Assembly: GCF_027587205.1 (NCBI RefSeq)
Contig: NZ_JAPDOD010000017.1
Span: 62,001-126,000 of the forward strand
Origin: Solirubrobacter ginsenosidimutans
Lineage (GTDB): Bacteria; Actinomycetota; Thermoleophilia; Solirubrobacterales; Solirubrobacteraceae
DNA length: 64,000 nt
Direction: 5' to 3'
The position numbers were made by a program, and so were the translations under genes. Of the stretch, positions 1-9,685 are shown one piece after another. Position 1 is the first letter of the stretch. Every line of letters starts with the position of its first letter. The notes beneath the pieces were generated by a model, which did not search any database, was not told where the DNA came from, and saw nothing but the letters and a program-made list of their open reading frames with translations.

Positions 1-2174
1 CGAACTCGTGGACGGCGGTCGGGCTCAACGGCGGCGGAGGCAACCAGGACAACGCGACGCACGCGTACGCGGTCTGCGCGGCCGGCGCGCCGGCGGTGTT
101 CGTCGCGCACGTCCAGGTGCCGGGTCCTGCCACCGCCAGCACCGCCGCGCAAGCGACCGCGTCGTGCCCGGCGGGGACCGTGCTGCTCGGCGGCGGCGCG
201 TCGATCAGCGACGGTTTCGCGCTGCCCGGCTCGCAGGGCGACCATCTGACCGGCAGCTATCCGAGCACGCCGACCGGGACACCGGTGGGCGCCGGGGCGG
301 CGACCGCGTGGACGGCCGCGACGCACACCGGCGGCGTCGACTCCGGCAGCCTGACCCAGACCGACGCGTGGGCGCTGTGCGCGAGCGAGCCCGAGGTGGG
401 GTCGCCGCCGCCGCCCGCGAGCGTGGCCCCGGCCAACCTGGCACCCCCGTCGATCACCGGCGCCGCGCGTGCGGGCACGCTGCTCGCGGCGGTCCCGGGC
501 CGCTGGTCCGGTTCCCCCACGCTGAGCTACGACTGGCTGCGCTGCGACACGGTCTGCGCGCCGGCCGGCACCGGCCCGCGCTATCGGCTCACGCGAGCGG
601 ACGTCGGGTCACGCGTGCGCGTGCGCGAGACCGCGGGCGCGACGACCGTCGTCTCCGCCCCGACCGGGTGGATCCAGGGGCGTCCGACGACGGCCGAGAT
701 CAAGCGAGAACTGGCCCTCCGGCTGGCTCCGCGCGGCAAACCCGGTCACATCGACACATTGGTCGCCACCGGCGGGATCACACTGCCGCTGAAGAGCCTC
801 ACGGCGGGACGGGCCGAGGTCCGCTGGCGGGCGCGCGGCGAGACGATCGCCTCCGGCCGGCACGGCTTCACCGACGCGCGCACGGGAACGATCCGGCTCC
901 GCCTGACCGCGGCGGGCAGGCGCGTGCTGCGCCGCGCGGACCGCGTCACCGTGACCGCGGAGGCGACCTTCACCCGGCGCGTCAAGCCGCCGATCGCGGC
1001 GAGGCGAAGGTTCGCCGTCGAGCGCGGCAGCGACCTCGCAGCGCACCGCGCCACCGCGCCCGCCGCCGCGCATCTCGCCGCCGCGCACCTCGCCGCCGCG
1101 GCGGCGGCCCCGCCCTTCACCCACCTCCTCGGCGGGACCGGGAACGACGCGGTGCGCGCGATCGCCGTCGACCGGCAAGGGAACACGTACGTCACCGGGG
1201 AGACCGCCTCGAAGGACTTCCCCACCACGCGCGGGCCGGGGAATCGCGGCGTGCCGATCTCGGCGTTCGCCGCCAAGCTCGATCGGACCGGCAAGCTCGT
1301 CTACTCGGTCATCCTCGGCGGCACCCGCTACACGTCGGGACGCGGGATCGCGGTCGACCGCCAAGGGCGCGCGTACATCGCCGGAGCGACGAACTCGACC
1401 GACTTCCCGACCACGCGGAACGCGTTCCAGCGCAGCTACGGCGGCGGACCGTTCGACGCGTTCGTCGCGCGCCTCGATCCGGCCGGCAAGCTCGACTACG
1501 CGACGTTCCTCGGTGACACGCACTACGACGACGGCAACGCCGTCGCGGTCGATGCGCACAACCGGGCGGTCGTCGTCGGCCGCACGGTCTCCCCTGGCTT
1601 CCCGAACGTCGGCGACCTGCAACCGCACGTCGCCGGCGGCGCGTTCGTCGCCCAGTTCGACGCGCGCGGACGCACGCTCGTCTATTCGACCGTCTTCGGC
1701 GGCGGCGACCGTGGCAACCACGGCAACGCGGCGTTCGCCGTCGCGCTGGACCGCAACGGAACCGCCTACGTCACCGGCGTCACCAACGCCACCCGCTTCC
1801 CGCACGCCAACGCGTTCCAGAAGCGGCTCAACGGCGGCGGGGACGCGTTCGCGCTCGCCGTCGACGCCCGCCGCGTCCTCTACTCGACCTACCTCGGCGG
1901 CGCGGGCGACGACGTCGGCCGCGCCATCGCGGTCACCCCCGCCGGGACCGCGTACGTCACGGGACTCTCGAGCGGCGCGACGTTCCTCGCGCAGATCGCT
2001 GCGCGGGGACGCCGGCTAGCGCGCTGGCAGACGCTTGAAGGGGCCGGCGGCGTCGGGATCGCGCTCGCCGACGGCAAACCCCACGTCGACGCGGAAGCGG
2101 TCATCGCGGGCGGCCCGGACGGCCGGATCCACCGCGCCGCCAACACGAACGGCGACATCACGATCACGGGCTAG
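1..2174 (+). CDS. SBBP-repeat beta-propeller surface protein (5' end outside window)
   Basis: The reading frame is already open at base 3 and runs 723 codons to a TAG at 2172-2174, so the N-terminus lies outside the window. The first ~135 residues carry a repeated cysteine module: two copies of a W-T-A stretch leading to AVCA or ALCA, with SCPAGTVLLGGGAS between. A short Ig-like segment follows (PPSITGAARAGTLLAAVPGRW). From about position 1120 to the end there are five or six SBBP-type blades (pattern LGGTGNDAVRAIAVDRQGNTYVTG, DFPTT), which in other proteins form an extracellular beta-propeller. An Ala/His-rich linker (1060-1110) separates the halves. No catalytic residues are visible; a surface or binding role is inferred. 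The stop shares a CTAG with the convergent gene downstream. Confidence 0.75.
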   Translation, partial: NSWTAVGLNGGGGNQDNATHAYAVCAAGAPAVFVAHVQVPGPATASTAAQATASCPAGTVLLGGGASISDGFALPGSQGDHLTGSYPSTPTGTPVGAGAATAWTAATHTGGVDSGSLTQTDAWALCASEPEVGSPPPPASVAPANLAPPSITGAARAGTLLAAVPGRWSGSPTLSYDWLRCDTVCAPAGTGPRYRLTRADVGSRVRVRETAGATTVVSAPTGWIQGRPTTAEIKRELALRLAPRGKPGHIDTLVATGGITLPLKSLTAGRAEVRWRARGETIASGRHGFTDARTGTIRLRLTAAGRRVLRRADRVTVTAEATFTRRVKPPIAARRRFAVERGSDLAAHRATAPAAAHLAAAHLAAAAAAPPFTHLLGGTGNDAVRAIAVDRQGNTYVTGETASKDFPTTRGPGNRGVPISAFAAKLDRTGKLVYSVILGGTRYTSGRGIAVDRQGRAYIAGATNSTDFPTTRNAFQRSYGGGPFDAFVARLDPAGKLDYATFLGDTHYDDGNAVAVDAHNRAVVVGRTVSPGFPNVGDLQPHVAGGAFVAQFDARGRTLVYSTVFGGGDRGNHGNAAFAVALDRNGTAYVTGVTNATRFPHANAFQKRLNGGGDAFALAVDARRVLYSTYLGGAGDDVGRAIAVTPAGTAYVTGLSSGATFLAQIAARGRRLARWQTLEGAGGVGIALADGKPHVDAEAVIAGGPDGRIHRAANTNGDITITG

Positions 2175-3430
2175 CGCAGCTCCGAGAGCGGGAACACGCG
2201 GTGACGGCGCGGCGGGACGAGGAAGTTCTGCCGCCGCGTCGCGCGCACGAACGGCTCGATCCCGTTGCGCTCGACCGGCAACTCCCCCTGGCGGCGCCGC
2301 AGCCGCGCGAAGCGGTCGGCGCTCGGGACGAGCATCGCGAAGTGCAGCTTCGGCCGCGGCACCCCGTCGACCACGTCGAGCGCATCGAACCCGGCACCGT
2401 CGAGGCGGATGTGCAGCGGCGTCCCGTCGCCCGCCCGCGACGTGCGCTGCACCGCCGCGAGATGCCCCACACGACCCGAAGCGGCGACCTCGCGCTCCGC
2501 GTCGCCCGCATCCGTGAACGTGTTTTCGACGTACACGCGGGGCGCGGGCGCGGGGTTGGAGCGGAAGACGGCCGCGACGCGCTCGGCGGGCGGTTGCGCG
2601 TAGAAGCGCTCGAGATCCTCGATCAGGTGCGAGAGATGCAGGACCGACCCGTGGTCGAAGTAGTCGCCGCGCCGCGCGGTGGTCTCCCGCGCGGACGCGT
2701 TGCCGGCGAACGTGACGATCGCGGGCGGCCCGCTCCCGCCGACCTGCTGGTCGGCGAACCCCATCCACAGCGGCGAGCGTGGGTCGATCGCGCCCGCGAA
2801 CGGCAACCCGTGCGCGTCCGCGACCTTGCGCGGCAGACCCGGCTGAACGAACTGCAGCCGTCGCGACGTCACCCGCATCAAGCCCGGCAGCACGAGCGCC
2901 CGCTGGGCGGCCGCCAGCTGCGCCTCGGAATCGCTGCGCAGCACCAGGACCATGTCGTTGCGCTCGATCGTGACGTCGCCAGGGTCCGTGGGCCCCGGGA
3001 TCGCTTCCTCGAACGCGGACCGCGCGCCGTCGCCGCGCAGCCGCGGCACGGAGGAACGGACGAGTGCGTTCGGCAACCGGTCGAAGTACGGCCGCCCGTA
3101 GCCGATCAGCGTCAGCACGCCTCGCGGAGCGAACGGGAACCGCCGCTCCAGCCCCGCCAGAGCAGCAGCGAACCGCTCCCGATCGCGCGCCGTCGGCCGC
3201 CGTGTCAACGCCACCGTCACGAAGCTCGAGTAGACGGGCGGGAAGCGCACGACGACGCCGTCGACCGTCGCCGCCGGACCGATGAAGTCACCGACGTCGA
3301 ACTGGATGTCCGGCAGCGCGCGGCGTCGCTCCGCCACACGGGCGGGCGGCCGCGCCGCGCCGGTCAGCGCCGCCAGCGTCGGCGCCGCCACGCCCAGTAG
3401 GAACGCGCGGCGCGTCGCGAGCTCGCTCAG
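2171..3430 (-). CDS. Tat-exported DyP-peroxidase-like (DUF7405-like) protein, CTG start
   Basis: 419 residues. The N-terminus begins SELATRRAFLLGVAAPTLAAL, a twin-arginine signal (R7-R8) followed by a hydrophobic stretch, so Tat export is likely. The body has the layout I associate with DyP-type peroxidase relatives: GLPRKVADAHG, then PLWMGFADQQVGG, then a histidine-containing HGSVLHLSHL segment and a C-terminal RRQNFLVPPRR. I cannot confirm the haem ligand, so the peroxidase activity is unproven. No ATG, GTG or TTG sits close upstream in frame; the only codon that fits the Tat signal is CTG at 3428-3430, which overlaps the TGA of the upstream hydrolase gene in a four-base CTGA. GGGGAG lies 11-16 bases before it. 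The gene is therefore probably translationally coupled to the metallo-hydrolase. Confidence 0.6.
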   Translation of the reverse strand: MSELATRRAFLLGVAAPTLAALTGAARPPARVAERRRALPDIQFDVGDFIGPAATVDGVVVRFPPVYSSFVTVALTRRPTARDRERFAAALAGLERRFPFAPRGVLTLIGYGRPYFDRLPNALVRSSVPRLRGDGARSAFEEAIPGPTDPGDVTIERNDMVLVLRSDSEAQLAAAQRALVLPGLMRVTSRRLQFVQPGLPRKVADAHGLPFAGAIDPRSPLWMGFADQQVGGSGPPAIVTFAGNASARETTARRGDYFDHGSVLHLSHLIEDLERFYAQPPAERVAAVFRSNPAPAPRVYVENTFTDAGDAEREVAASGRVGHLAAVQRTSRAGDGTPLHIRLDGAGFDALDVVDGVPRPKLHFAMLVPSADRFARLRRRQGELPVERNGIEPFVRATRRQNFLVPPRRHRVFPLSELR

Positions 3431-4194
3431 AACTCGACCGGCTCCCCGATCGGCACCCAGCGGAACCGCTGCGTGACCTCGGCCGGCGCCTGGCTCAATG
3501 CCGTCTCGATGCCACCGCGCCCGTCCTTGAAGTGCGACCAGCCCTCGTAGTGGATCGGCACCGCGACCGCCGGCTTCACGAGCCCCACGAGCTCGATGGC
3601 GTCCTTGCCGGTCATCGTGTACCGAGCCGGCCCGGTGACCGGGAACTGCACGCCGCCGAGGTGGATCAGCGCGACGTCGATCTCCCACCGCCCCGCGACC
3701 GCGCGCACGCCGTCGTAGAGCACGGTGTCACCCGAGATCCAGACCACGAAGCCCTCGCAGATCAGCGTGAAGCCGATCACGTCGCCGACGATCGGGTGGC
3801 TCAGCGGCGGGCCGTGCCGGCAGGGCGTGGCGATGATCTCCACCGTCGGCCTGCCCGGCGCCTCGAGCCGCGTTCCCTCCCACGCGATCAGCCCGCGTGT
3901 CTCACCGCCGAGCCGCTTGGCGCCCGACGCCGTCGTGACCACCACGCCCGCTCCTGGCAGCAGCTCCCGCCCTGCCGCGTCGAGGTTGTCCTCGTGGTGG
4001 TCGTGGCTGAGCAGGATCGCGTCGAGCGGCGGGAGGTCGCCCGCCGCGATCGCCGGCCCGGCGACCTTGTCCGACGCCGTGCCCCAGCCGAAGTTGTAGT
4101 GACCGCCGGCGGCGTCGAACGTCGGGTCCGTCAGGATCGTCCAGCCGCCGAGCTCGATCAGTGCTGTCGGTCCGCCGATGTGGGTGAGCTTCAC
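3427..4194 (-). CDS. Metallo-beta-lactamase-fold hydrolase, UlaG-like
   Basis: 255 residues from a GTG at 4192-4194; a longer frame exists upstream, but VKLTHIGGPTALIELGG is the typical beginning of this fold. The zinc motif HDHHEDN lies at residues 64-70 (H64, H66, D69 and neighbours), and further conserved elements are TPCRHGPP, WISGDT and PIHYEGW near the C-terminus. This arrangement matches the UlaG/L-ascorbate-6-phosphate lactonase-like branch of the superfamily, whose members hydrolyse cyclic phosphates, lactones or similar esters. The substrate cannot be deduced. No signal peptide is seen, so it is probably cytoplasmic, whereas its coupled downstream partner carries a Tat signal. It is transcribed away from the kelch-protein gene, with a 71-base gap between the starts. 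Confidence 0.8.
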   Translation of the reverse strand: MKLTHIGGPTALIELGGWTILTDPTFDAAGGHYNFGWGTASDKVAGPAIAAGDLPPLDAILLSHDHHEDNLDAAGRELLPGAGVVVTTASGAKRLGGETRGLIAWEGTRLEAPGRPTVEIIATPCRHGPPLSHPIVGDVIGFTLICEGFVVWISGDTVLYDGVRAVAGRWEIDVALIHLGGVQFPVTGPARYTMTGKDAIELVGLVKPAVAVPIHYEGWSHFKDGRGGIETALSQAPAEVTQRFRWVPIGEPVEF

Positions 4195-4265
4195 GCCGCG
4201 GAACCTACCGCGCTGGACGAACGTCCCGTTTGCTGAGGCCACGCTCACTGATTGAATGCCGCGCC

Positions 4266-5753
4266 GTGAACGGTCGCCTCGTGCTCTCAACGTCATTGCT
4301 GATGCTCGCGCTCGTCCCGGGCCCCGCCCAGGCGAGTAACTGGATCTGGTCGTCCGCGGGGTCGCTGATGCAGTCGAGCCGCGGGGGTGCGGCCGGCGCG
4401 CGCCTCGCGGATGGGAGCGTCCTGATCGCCGGCGGCGCCGACTACGGCACCATCGTGTTCTCCTCCGCCGAGCGCTATGACCCGGCGAAGGACCGCTGGT
4501 CCAAGGTCGAGAGCATGGCCGGACCGCACTCGCAGGCGCCCGGCATCGTGCTCCCGGACGGGCGCGTGCTCGTCCCCGGCGGCCGCAAGACCGTCTATGA
4601 CCCCACCAAGGCGGCCGAGGTATTCGACCCCAAGACGGGCCACTGGTCCTCGGCGGGAACCATGAACGAGGCCCGCGGCTACCACAACGCGATCCTGCTC
4701 GCCGACGGTCGCGTGCTCGCGGTCGGCGGCGACGCGCTCTACGACGTGAACACGGGCGCCGAGACGTGGGACCCGAAGACCAACGTCTGGACGTCCACCG
4801 GGCCGGTCAAGCAGACCCGCTACGACGCGGCGATCGCGCGCCTGCACGACGGCCGCGTGCTGATCGCCGGCGGATGGAACGGCGATGAGCTCGACAGCGC
4901 CGAGCTCTTCGACCCCGTCACCAACACCTGGTCGGCGGCGCCCCCGCTCAGCGAAGCGCGCATGAGCCTCCAGTCCGTGGTGCTGCCGGACGGCCGCGTG
5001 CTGGTCGCGGGCGGGTCCGGACGCAACGGCCTGACCCCGTTCATGAGCCGGACCGCGGAGCTCTTCGACCCGGCGACCGGGAAGTGGACGCCGACCGGCT
5101 CGCTCAACGTCGGCCACGCAGGAGCGACGCTCTCGATGCTCCCGGACGGACGCGCGGTGATCGTCGGCGGGTATGACAACACCGTGTTCGCGGCCCAGTC
5201 CGCGACGGAGATCTACGACCCCGCCACCGGGACGTGGACGCCGGCGGGTCCGCTGCTCCGTGCCCGCTCCAGTCACATCGCCGAGGTGCTGCTCGATGGC
5301 TCGCTGCTCGTGGCGGGCGGCTACGGAGGCGACGAGGTCGTCGAGCGCCTTCACCCGGCCCCGACACCGATCGCGACCCCCACGCCGGTCGCCACGATCG
5401 CGCCCACCGCGACCGCGACTCCGACTGCCACACCGGATCCGCCGGCCCCGCGCGCCGGGGTTTCGAAGCTCGCGAGGCTCCCGAAGTCGCTCACGCTCAC
5501 CCGCGCGGGCACGTTGTCGGTCAAGGTCAGCTGCAGCGCGGTCGGAGCGTGCCAGGACACGCTCGTGCTCAAGGCCGGCAAGACCGTCCTCGCGAAGACG
5601 CCGCTGAAGCTCGTCAAGGGCAAAGCTCAGACGTTCAAGCTCAAGCTCTCCAAGGGCTCGCTGCGCAAGGTCTCGCGCAAGGGCACGAAGGTCACGCTCG
5701 AGCTGACGGGTGCGCGCAGCTCGGTGAAGGCCACGCTCAAGCGCCACCGGTAG
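4266..5753 (+). CDS. Secreted kelch-repeat protein with Pro/Thr linker
   Basis: 495 residues from a GTG at 4266. A Sec signal peptide covers residues 1-23 (LLMLALVPGPAQA, cleavage before SNW). Residues 30-360 hold about six kelch blades, each with the pattern DGRVLVAGG...AELFDPATGKWTPTG, which should close into a beta-propeller of the galactose-oxidase type. I do not see the galactose-oxidase copper ligands, so it is probably a binding rather than oxidising protein. Residues 363-398 are a PTPIATPTP-like linker typical of wall-spanning or flexible spacers. Residues 399-495 are a lysine-rich domain (LSVKVSCSAVGACQDTLVL) with two cysteines, resembling bacterial Ig-like repeats. The role is unknown; localisation outside the membrane is likely. 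Confidence 0.75.
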   Translation: MNGRLVLSTSLLMLALVPGPAQASNWIWSSAGSLMQSSRGGAAGARLADGSVLIAGGADYGTIVFSSAERYDPAKDRWSKVESMAGPHSQAPGIVLPDGRVLVPGGRKTVYDPTKAAEVFDPKTGHWSSAGTMNEARGYHNAILLADGRVLAVGGDALYDVNTGAETWDPKTNVWTSTGPVKQTRYDAAIARLHDGRVLIAGGWNGDELDSAELFDPVTNTWSAAPPLSEARMSLQSVVLPDGRVLVAGGSGRNGLTPFMSRTAELFDPATGKWTPTGSLNVGHAGATLSMLPDGRAVIVGGYDNTVFAAQSATEIYDPATGTWTPAGPLLRARSSHIAEVLLDGSLLVAGGYGGDEVVERLHPAPTPIATPTPVATIAPTATATPTATPDPPAPRAGVSKLARLPKSLTLTRAGTLSVKVSCSAVGACQDTLVLKAGKTVLAKTPLKLVKGKAQTFKLKLSKGSLRKVSRKGTKVTLELTGARSSVKATLKRHR

Positions 5754-5769
5754 CTGCGACCCTGCGCGG

Positions 5770-6213
5770 ATGAGCGACTACGCGCAGTTGCTGGAAGTCG
5801 CGCTCGAGGAAGCGCGGGCGGGGCGAGCGGAGGGCGGGATCCCGATCGGGGCCGCGCTCTTCGCCGGCGACGGGACGCTGCTCGGGCGCGGGCACAACCG
5901 GCGCGTCCAGGACGACGACCCGTCGGTGCACGGCGAGACCGACGCGTTCCGCAACGCCGGACGGCGCCGGTCCTACCGCGACACGATCATGGTGACGACG
6001 CTCTCCCCGTGCTGGTACTGCAGCGGGCTCGTACGCCAGTTCGGCATCGGGACCGTCGTGATCGGGGAGTCGCGCACGTTCGCGGGCGGCGCGGACTGGC
6101 TGCGCGAGGCCGGGGTGACCGTGGTCGACCTCGACCCCTCCGAATGCTTTGACCTCCTACAAGCGTTCATTGCGGAGCACCCTGAGATCTGGGATGAAGA
6201 CATCGGCGAGTGA
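5770..6213 (+). CDS. Cytosine/nucleoside deaminase, yeast Fcy1-like
   Basis: 147 residues. The zinc-dependent deaminase signature is complete: H54-G-E56 (zinc ligand and catalytic glutamate) and P80-C81-x-x-C84 in LSPCWYCSG. The overall layout, including the order HGETDAF, RDTIMVTTLSPC, VVIGE and the C-terminal EIWDEDIGE, follows yeast cytosine deaminase Fcy1, whose C-terminus is nearly the same. This predicts hydrolytic deamination of cytosine to uracil in pyrimidine salvage, rather than guanine or tRNA-adenosine deamination. No signal peptide is seen. It starts 16 bases after the kelch gene, but the functions are unrelated, so a shared transcript has no obvious meaning. Confidence 0.85.
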   Translation: MSDYAQLLEVALEEARAGRAEGGIPIGAALFAGDGTLLGRGHNRRVQDDDPSVHGETDAFRNAGRRRSYRDTIMVTTLSPCWYCSGLVRQFGIGTVVIGESRTFAGGADWLREAGVTVVDLDPSECFDLLQAFIAEHPEIWDEDIGE

Positions 6214-6281
6214 ACGAACTCGTCCGCGGTGCGTAATGCCCAATGTCCCGGTCCAGCGTCGAGGTAGGAGGCCGTACCGCT

Positions 6282-7784
6282 GTGCAAGCACGTGTCGCCC
6301 GAAAGGTCATCATCACCGCAGCGCTCGCGAGCGTGGGGTTCGCCGGTGCGGGCTCGGCCGCGCAAGCCGCGCCGAGTGATCAGTACGTCGTCCGCAACCT
6401 CGTGTCGAGCTCGGCCGCGGTCCCGGCGGATCGCATCGACACGAACGTCAAGAACCCCTGGGGGCTCGTGAGCAGCCCGACGTCGCCCTGGTGGCCGGCC
6501 AACAACGCCACCGACACGTCGACGATCATCCCGGCGACGGGCGCGGTCAACAACACCGTGGTGCAGGTCGTGGGTAAGCCGACCGGCATCGTCTGGAACG
6601 GCACCGCGGGTGCGTTCCCGATCACCGGCGGTCAGTCGAACTTCATCTTCAACACGATGTCCGGCGCGGTCTCCGGCTGGCGCGCGGGTGCGGCGTCCGA
6701 GGTCCACGTGCCCTCTGCCACCGCCCCGGCGCACAACGCGTTCTACACCGGCCTCGCGCTCGCGGTGACGCCGACCGGCCCGCGGCTGTACTCGACGGAC
6801 TTCAGGAACGGCAACGTCGACGTCGTCGACTCCCAGTGGGCGGCCGTCACGCTTCCCGCCGACGCGTTCAAGGACCCGTCGCTGCCCGCCACGTACGCGC
6901 CGTACGGCATCCAGACGGTCGGCAGCCGCATCTTCGTCACCTACGCCGAGAAGGCCTCGGCGACGGACGAGCTCCCCGGGGCAGGCAAGGGCTACGTCAA
7001 CGCCTACGACTTCAACGGCAAGCTCCTCGCCCGCGTGGCGTCCACCGGCGTGCTCAACGCGCCGTGGGGCGTCGCCATGGCCGACCCGAACTTCGGCGCC
7101 TACGGCGGCGACCTGCTGATCGGCAACTTCGGCGACGGCCGGATCAACGCCTTCAAGGAGAACGCGGACGGCACGTGGACCCCCGACGGCGGCCTGAAGA
7201 ACCTCGACGGCACGCCGATCTCGATCAGCGGCCTGTGGGCGATCCAGTTCGGCTCCGGCGCCGCCAACAACGGCCAGCGCAACCACCTGTACTTCACGGC
7301 CGGTCCGTTCGGCGAGACCCAGGGCCTCTTCGGACGCATCATCCCGAACCCGGGTCAGGCGGGTGGAACGGTGCCGGCGACGCTCTCGCTCACGCTCGGC
7401 ACGCCGGCCAGCTTCGGCGCGTTCACCCCCGGCGTCGCGAAGGACTACACGGCCTCCACGACCGCCACCGTGATCTCCAGCGCGGGTGACGCGGCGCTGT
7501 CGGTCTCTGACCCGAGCACGACCAACACGGGCAAGCTCGTCAACGGCACGTTCACGCTCGCGCAGCCGGTGTCGGCGACCGCGACCAGCGCGGTCGGGAC
7601 GGCCGCGGCCGGCGGACCCGTGGGTGGCAGCGCCGCCCCGACGTCCCTGCTGACCTACGCCGGGCCGACGAGCAACGACGCGGTGACGGTCAACTTCAAG
7701 CAGTCGATCGGTGTCAACGAAGCGCTGCGCACCGGCTCGTACAGCAAGACGTTCACCTTCACGCTGTCGACGACGACGCCGTAG
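6282..7784 (+). CDS. Exported TIGR03118-family protein with shared C-terminal module
   Basis: 500 residues. I chose the GTG at 6282 over the ATG at 6243 because AGGAGG (6266-6271) sits 10 bases before it. A signal peptide covers residues 1-30 (VIITAALASVGFAGAGSAAQA). Residues 31-355 match the TIGR03118 family (VRNLVSSSAAVPADRIDTN, NPWGLVSSPTSPWWPANN, then propeller-like DLLIGNFGDGRINAF). The function of that family is not established. Residues 361-500 are a separate module (GGTVPATLSLTLGTPASFG to the terminal TFTLSTTTP) that recurs at the C-terminus of the GH78 enzyme near 45.7-46.1 kb. The 3' end overlaps the convergent TetR gene by 26 bases. Confidence 0.8.
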   Translation: MQARVARKVIITAALASVGFAGAGSAAQAAPSDQYVVRNLVSSSAAVPADRIDTNVKNPWGLVSSPTSPWWPANNATDTSTIIPATGAVNNTVVQVVGKPTGIVWNGTAGAFPITGGQSNFIFNTMSGAVSGWRAGAASEVHVPSATAPAHNAFYTGLALAVTPTGPRLYSTDFRNGNVDVVDSQWAAVTLPADAFKDPSLPATYAPYGIQTVGSRIFVTYAEKASATDELPGAGKGYVNAYDFNGKLLARVASTGVLNAPWGVAMADPNFGAYGGDLLIGNFGDGRINAFKENADGTWTPDGGLKNLDGTPISISGLWAIQFGSGAANNGQRNHLYFTAGPFGETQGLFGRIIPNPGQAGGTVPATLSLTLGTPASFGAFTPGVAKDYTASTTATVISSAGDAALSVSDPSTTNTGKLVNGTFTLAQPVSATATSAVGTAAAGGPVGGSAAPTSLLTYAGPTSNDAVTVNFKQSIGVNEALRTGSYSKTFTFTLSTTTP

Positions 7785-8382
7785 AGGAGAACTGCGCGGC
7801 GACCCGCAACCGGCAGTGCGCCCACTGCTGCCGGTTGCGCTCGCCGCCCGGGTGAAGCAGATCGAGCGTGGCGAGCCCGCGCACGGTCGCGACCGCGAAC
7901 TGGATGAGCTCCTCGAACTCGTCGGTGCCCGCGACCTCCGGGAACAGCACGTGCGCGACCTCGAGCGTCTCGCGGTCCAGGAACCGTTCCACCTCGAGCA
8001 GGATCGCGCGTAGCTCGTCGTCCGAGCGCGCGTCGGTCCACAGGTCCAGCGCGCCCTGATAGAGCGGGCTGGCGTAGTGCGCCCACAGCAGGTCGAGGCC
8101 GGCGAGCGTGCGGTCCGGACCCTCCGGCAGCCCCGCCGTGGCCTCGCGCAACTCCCCGAGCCAGCGCTGGGCGAGCGCTTCGACGGCCGCGGCGACGAGC
8201 GCGTTGCGCGTCTGGAAGTGATGCAGGTGTGCGCCGCGGGACACGCCCGCGCGGACCGCGACGGCGCTCGTCGTCACCGACGCGTACCCCTCGTCGATCA
8301 GGCACTCGATCGCGGCGTCGAGCAGCGCCTCGCGCGTGGCGGCGCTGCGCTCGGCCTGGCTGCGTCTCGGCACGGACGTCAT
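7759..8382 (-). CDS. TetR-family regulator of the adjacent beta-oxidation operon
   Basis: 207 residues from the ATG at 8380-8382; the frame is open further upstream, but that would run into the divergent gene. The N-terminal helix-turn-helix is clear: ATREALLDAAIECLIDEGY, then TTSAVAVRAGVSRGAHLHHF at about residues 35-55. The ligand-binding half has no obvious specificity marks. It is transcribed away from a thiolase gene with 85 bases between the starts, and a 26-base imperfect palindrome lies in the middle of that gap. The simplest reading is a repressor of itself and of fadA-fadJ that is released by an acyl-CoA or related effector, as in FadR/FabR-type TetR proteins; the ligand is inferred. 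Confidence 0.85.
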   Translation of the reverse strand: MTSVPRRSQAERSAATREALLDAAIECLIDEGYASVTTSAVAVRAGVSRGAHLHHFQTRNALVAAAVEALAQRWLGELREATAGLPEGPDRTLAGLDLLWAHYASPLYQGALDLWTDARSDDELRAILLEVERFLDRETLEVAHVLFPEVAGTDEFEELIQFAVATVRGLATLDLLHPGGERNRQQWAHCRLRVAAQFSSTASSSTA

Positions 8383-8400
8383 CTGTGACCAGGTTGCCAC

Positions 8401-8426
8401 AAACTTGCGTTCGTGAACGAATGTTT
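8401..8426. promoter_or_regulatory. Probable TetR operator (26-bp imperfect palindrome)
   Basis: Ten of thirteen positions pair about the centre: AAAC..G..GTTC-GT-GAAC..AA.GTTT, with an unbroken CGTTC/GAACG core. It lies between the divergent TetR and thiolase starts, 42 bases before the thiolase ATG. A TAGACT that could serve as a -10 follows at 8431-8436, so a bound repressor would block polymerase. Confidence 0.65.
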
Positions 8427-8467
8427 GGCCTAGACTTACGTCCTCACGCGCGATACCGGAGGACGAA

Positions 8468-9684
<1,217 letters not shown>

Positions 9685-9685
<1 letters not shown>

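Noticed and set aside
8..1516. Long frame overlapping the SBBP protein on the same strand
   Set aside because: Arg-rich out-of-frame reading of a clear propeller protein.
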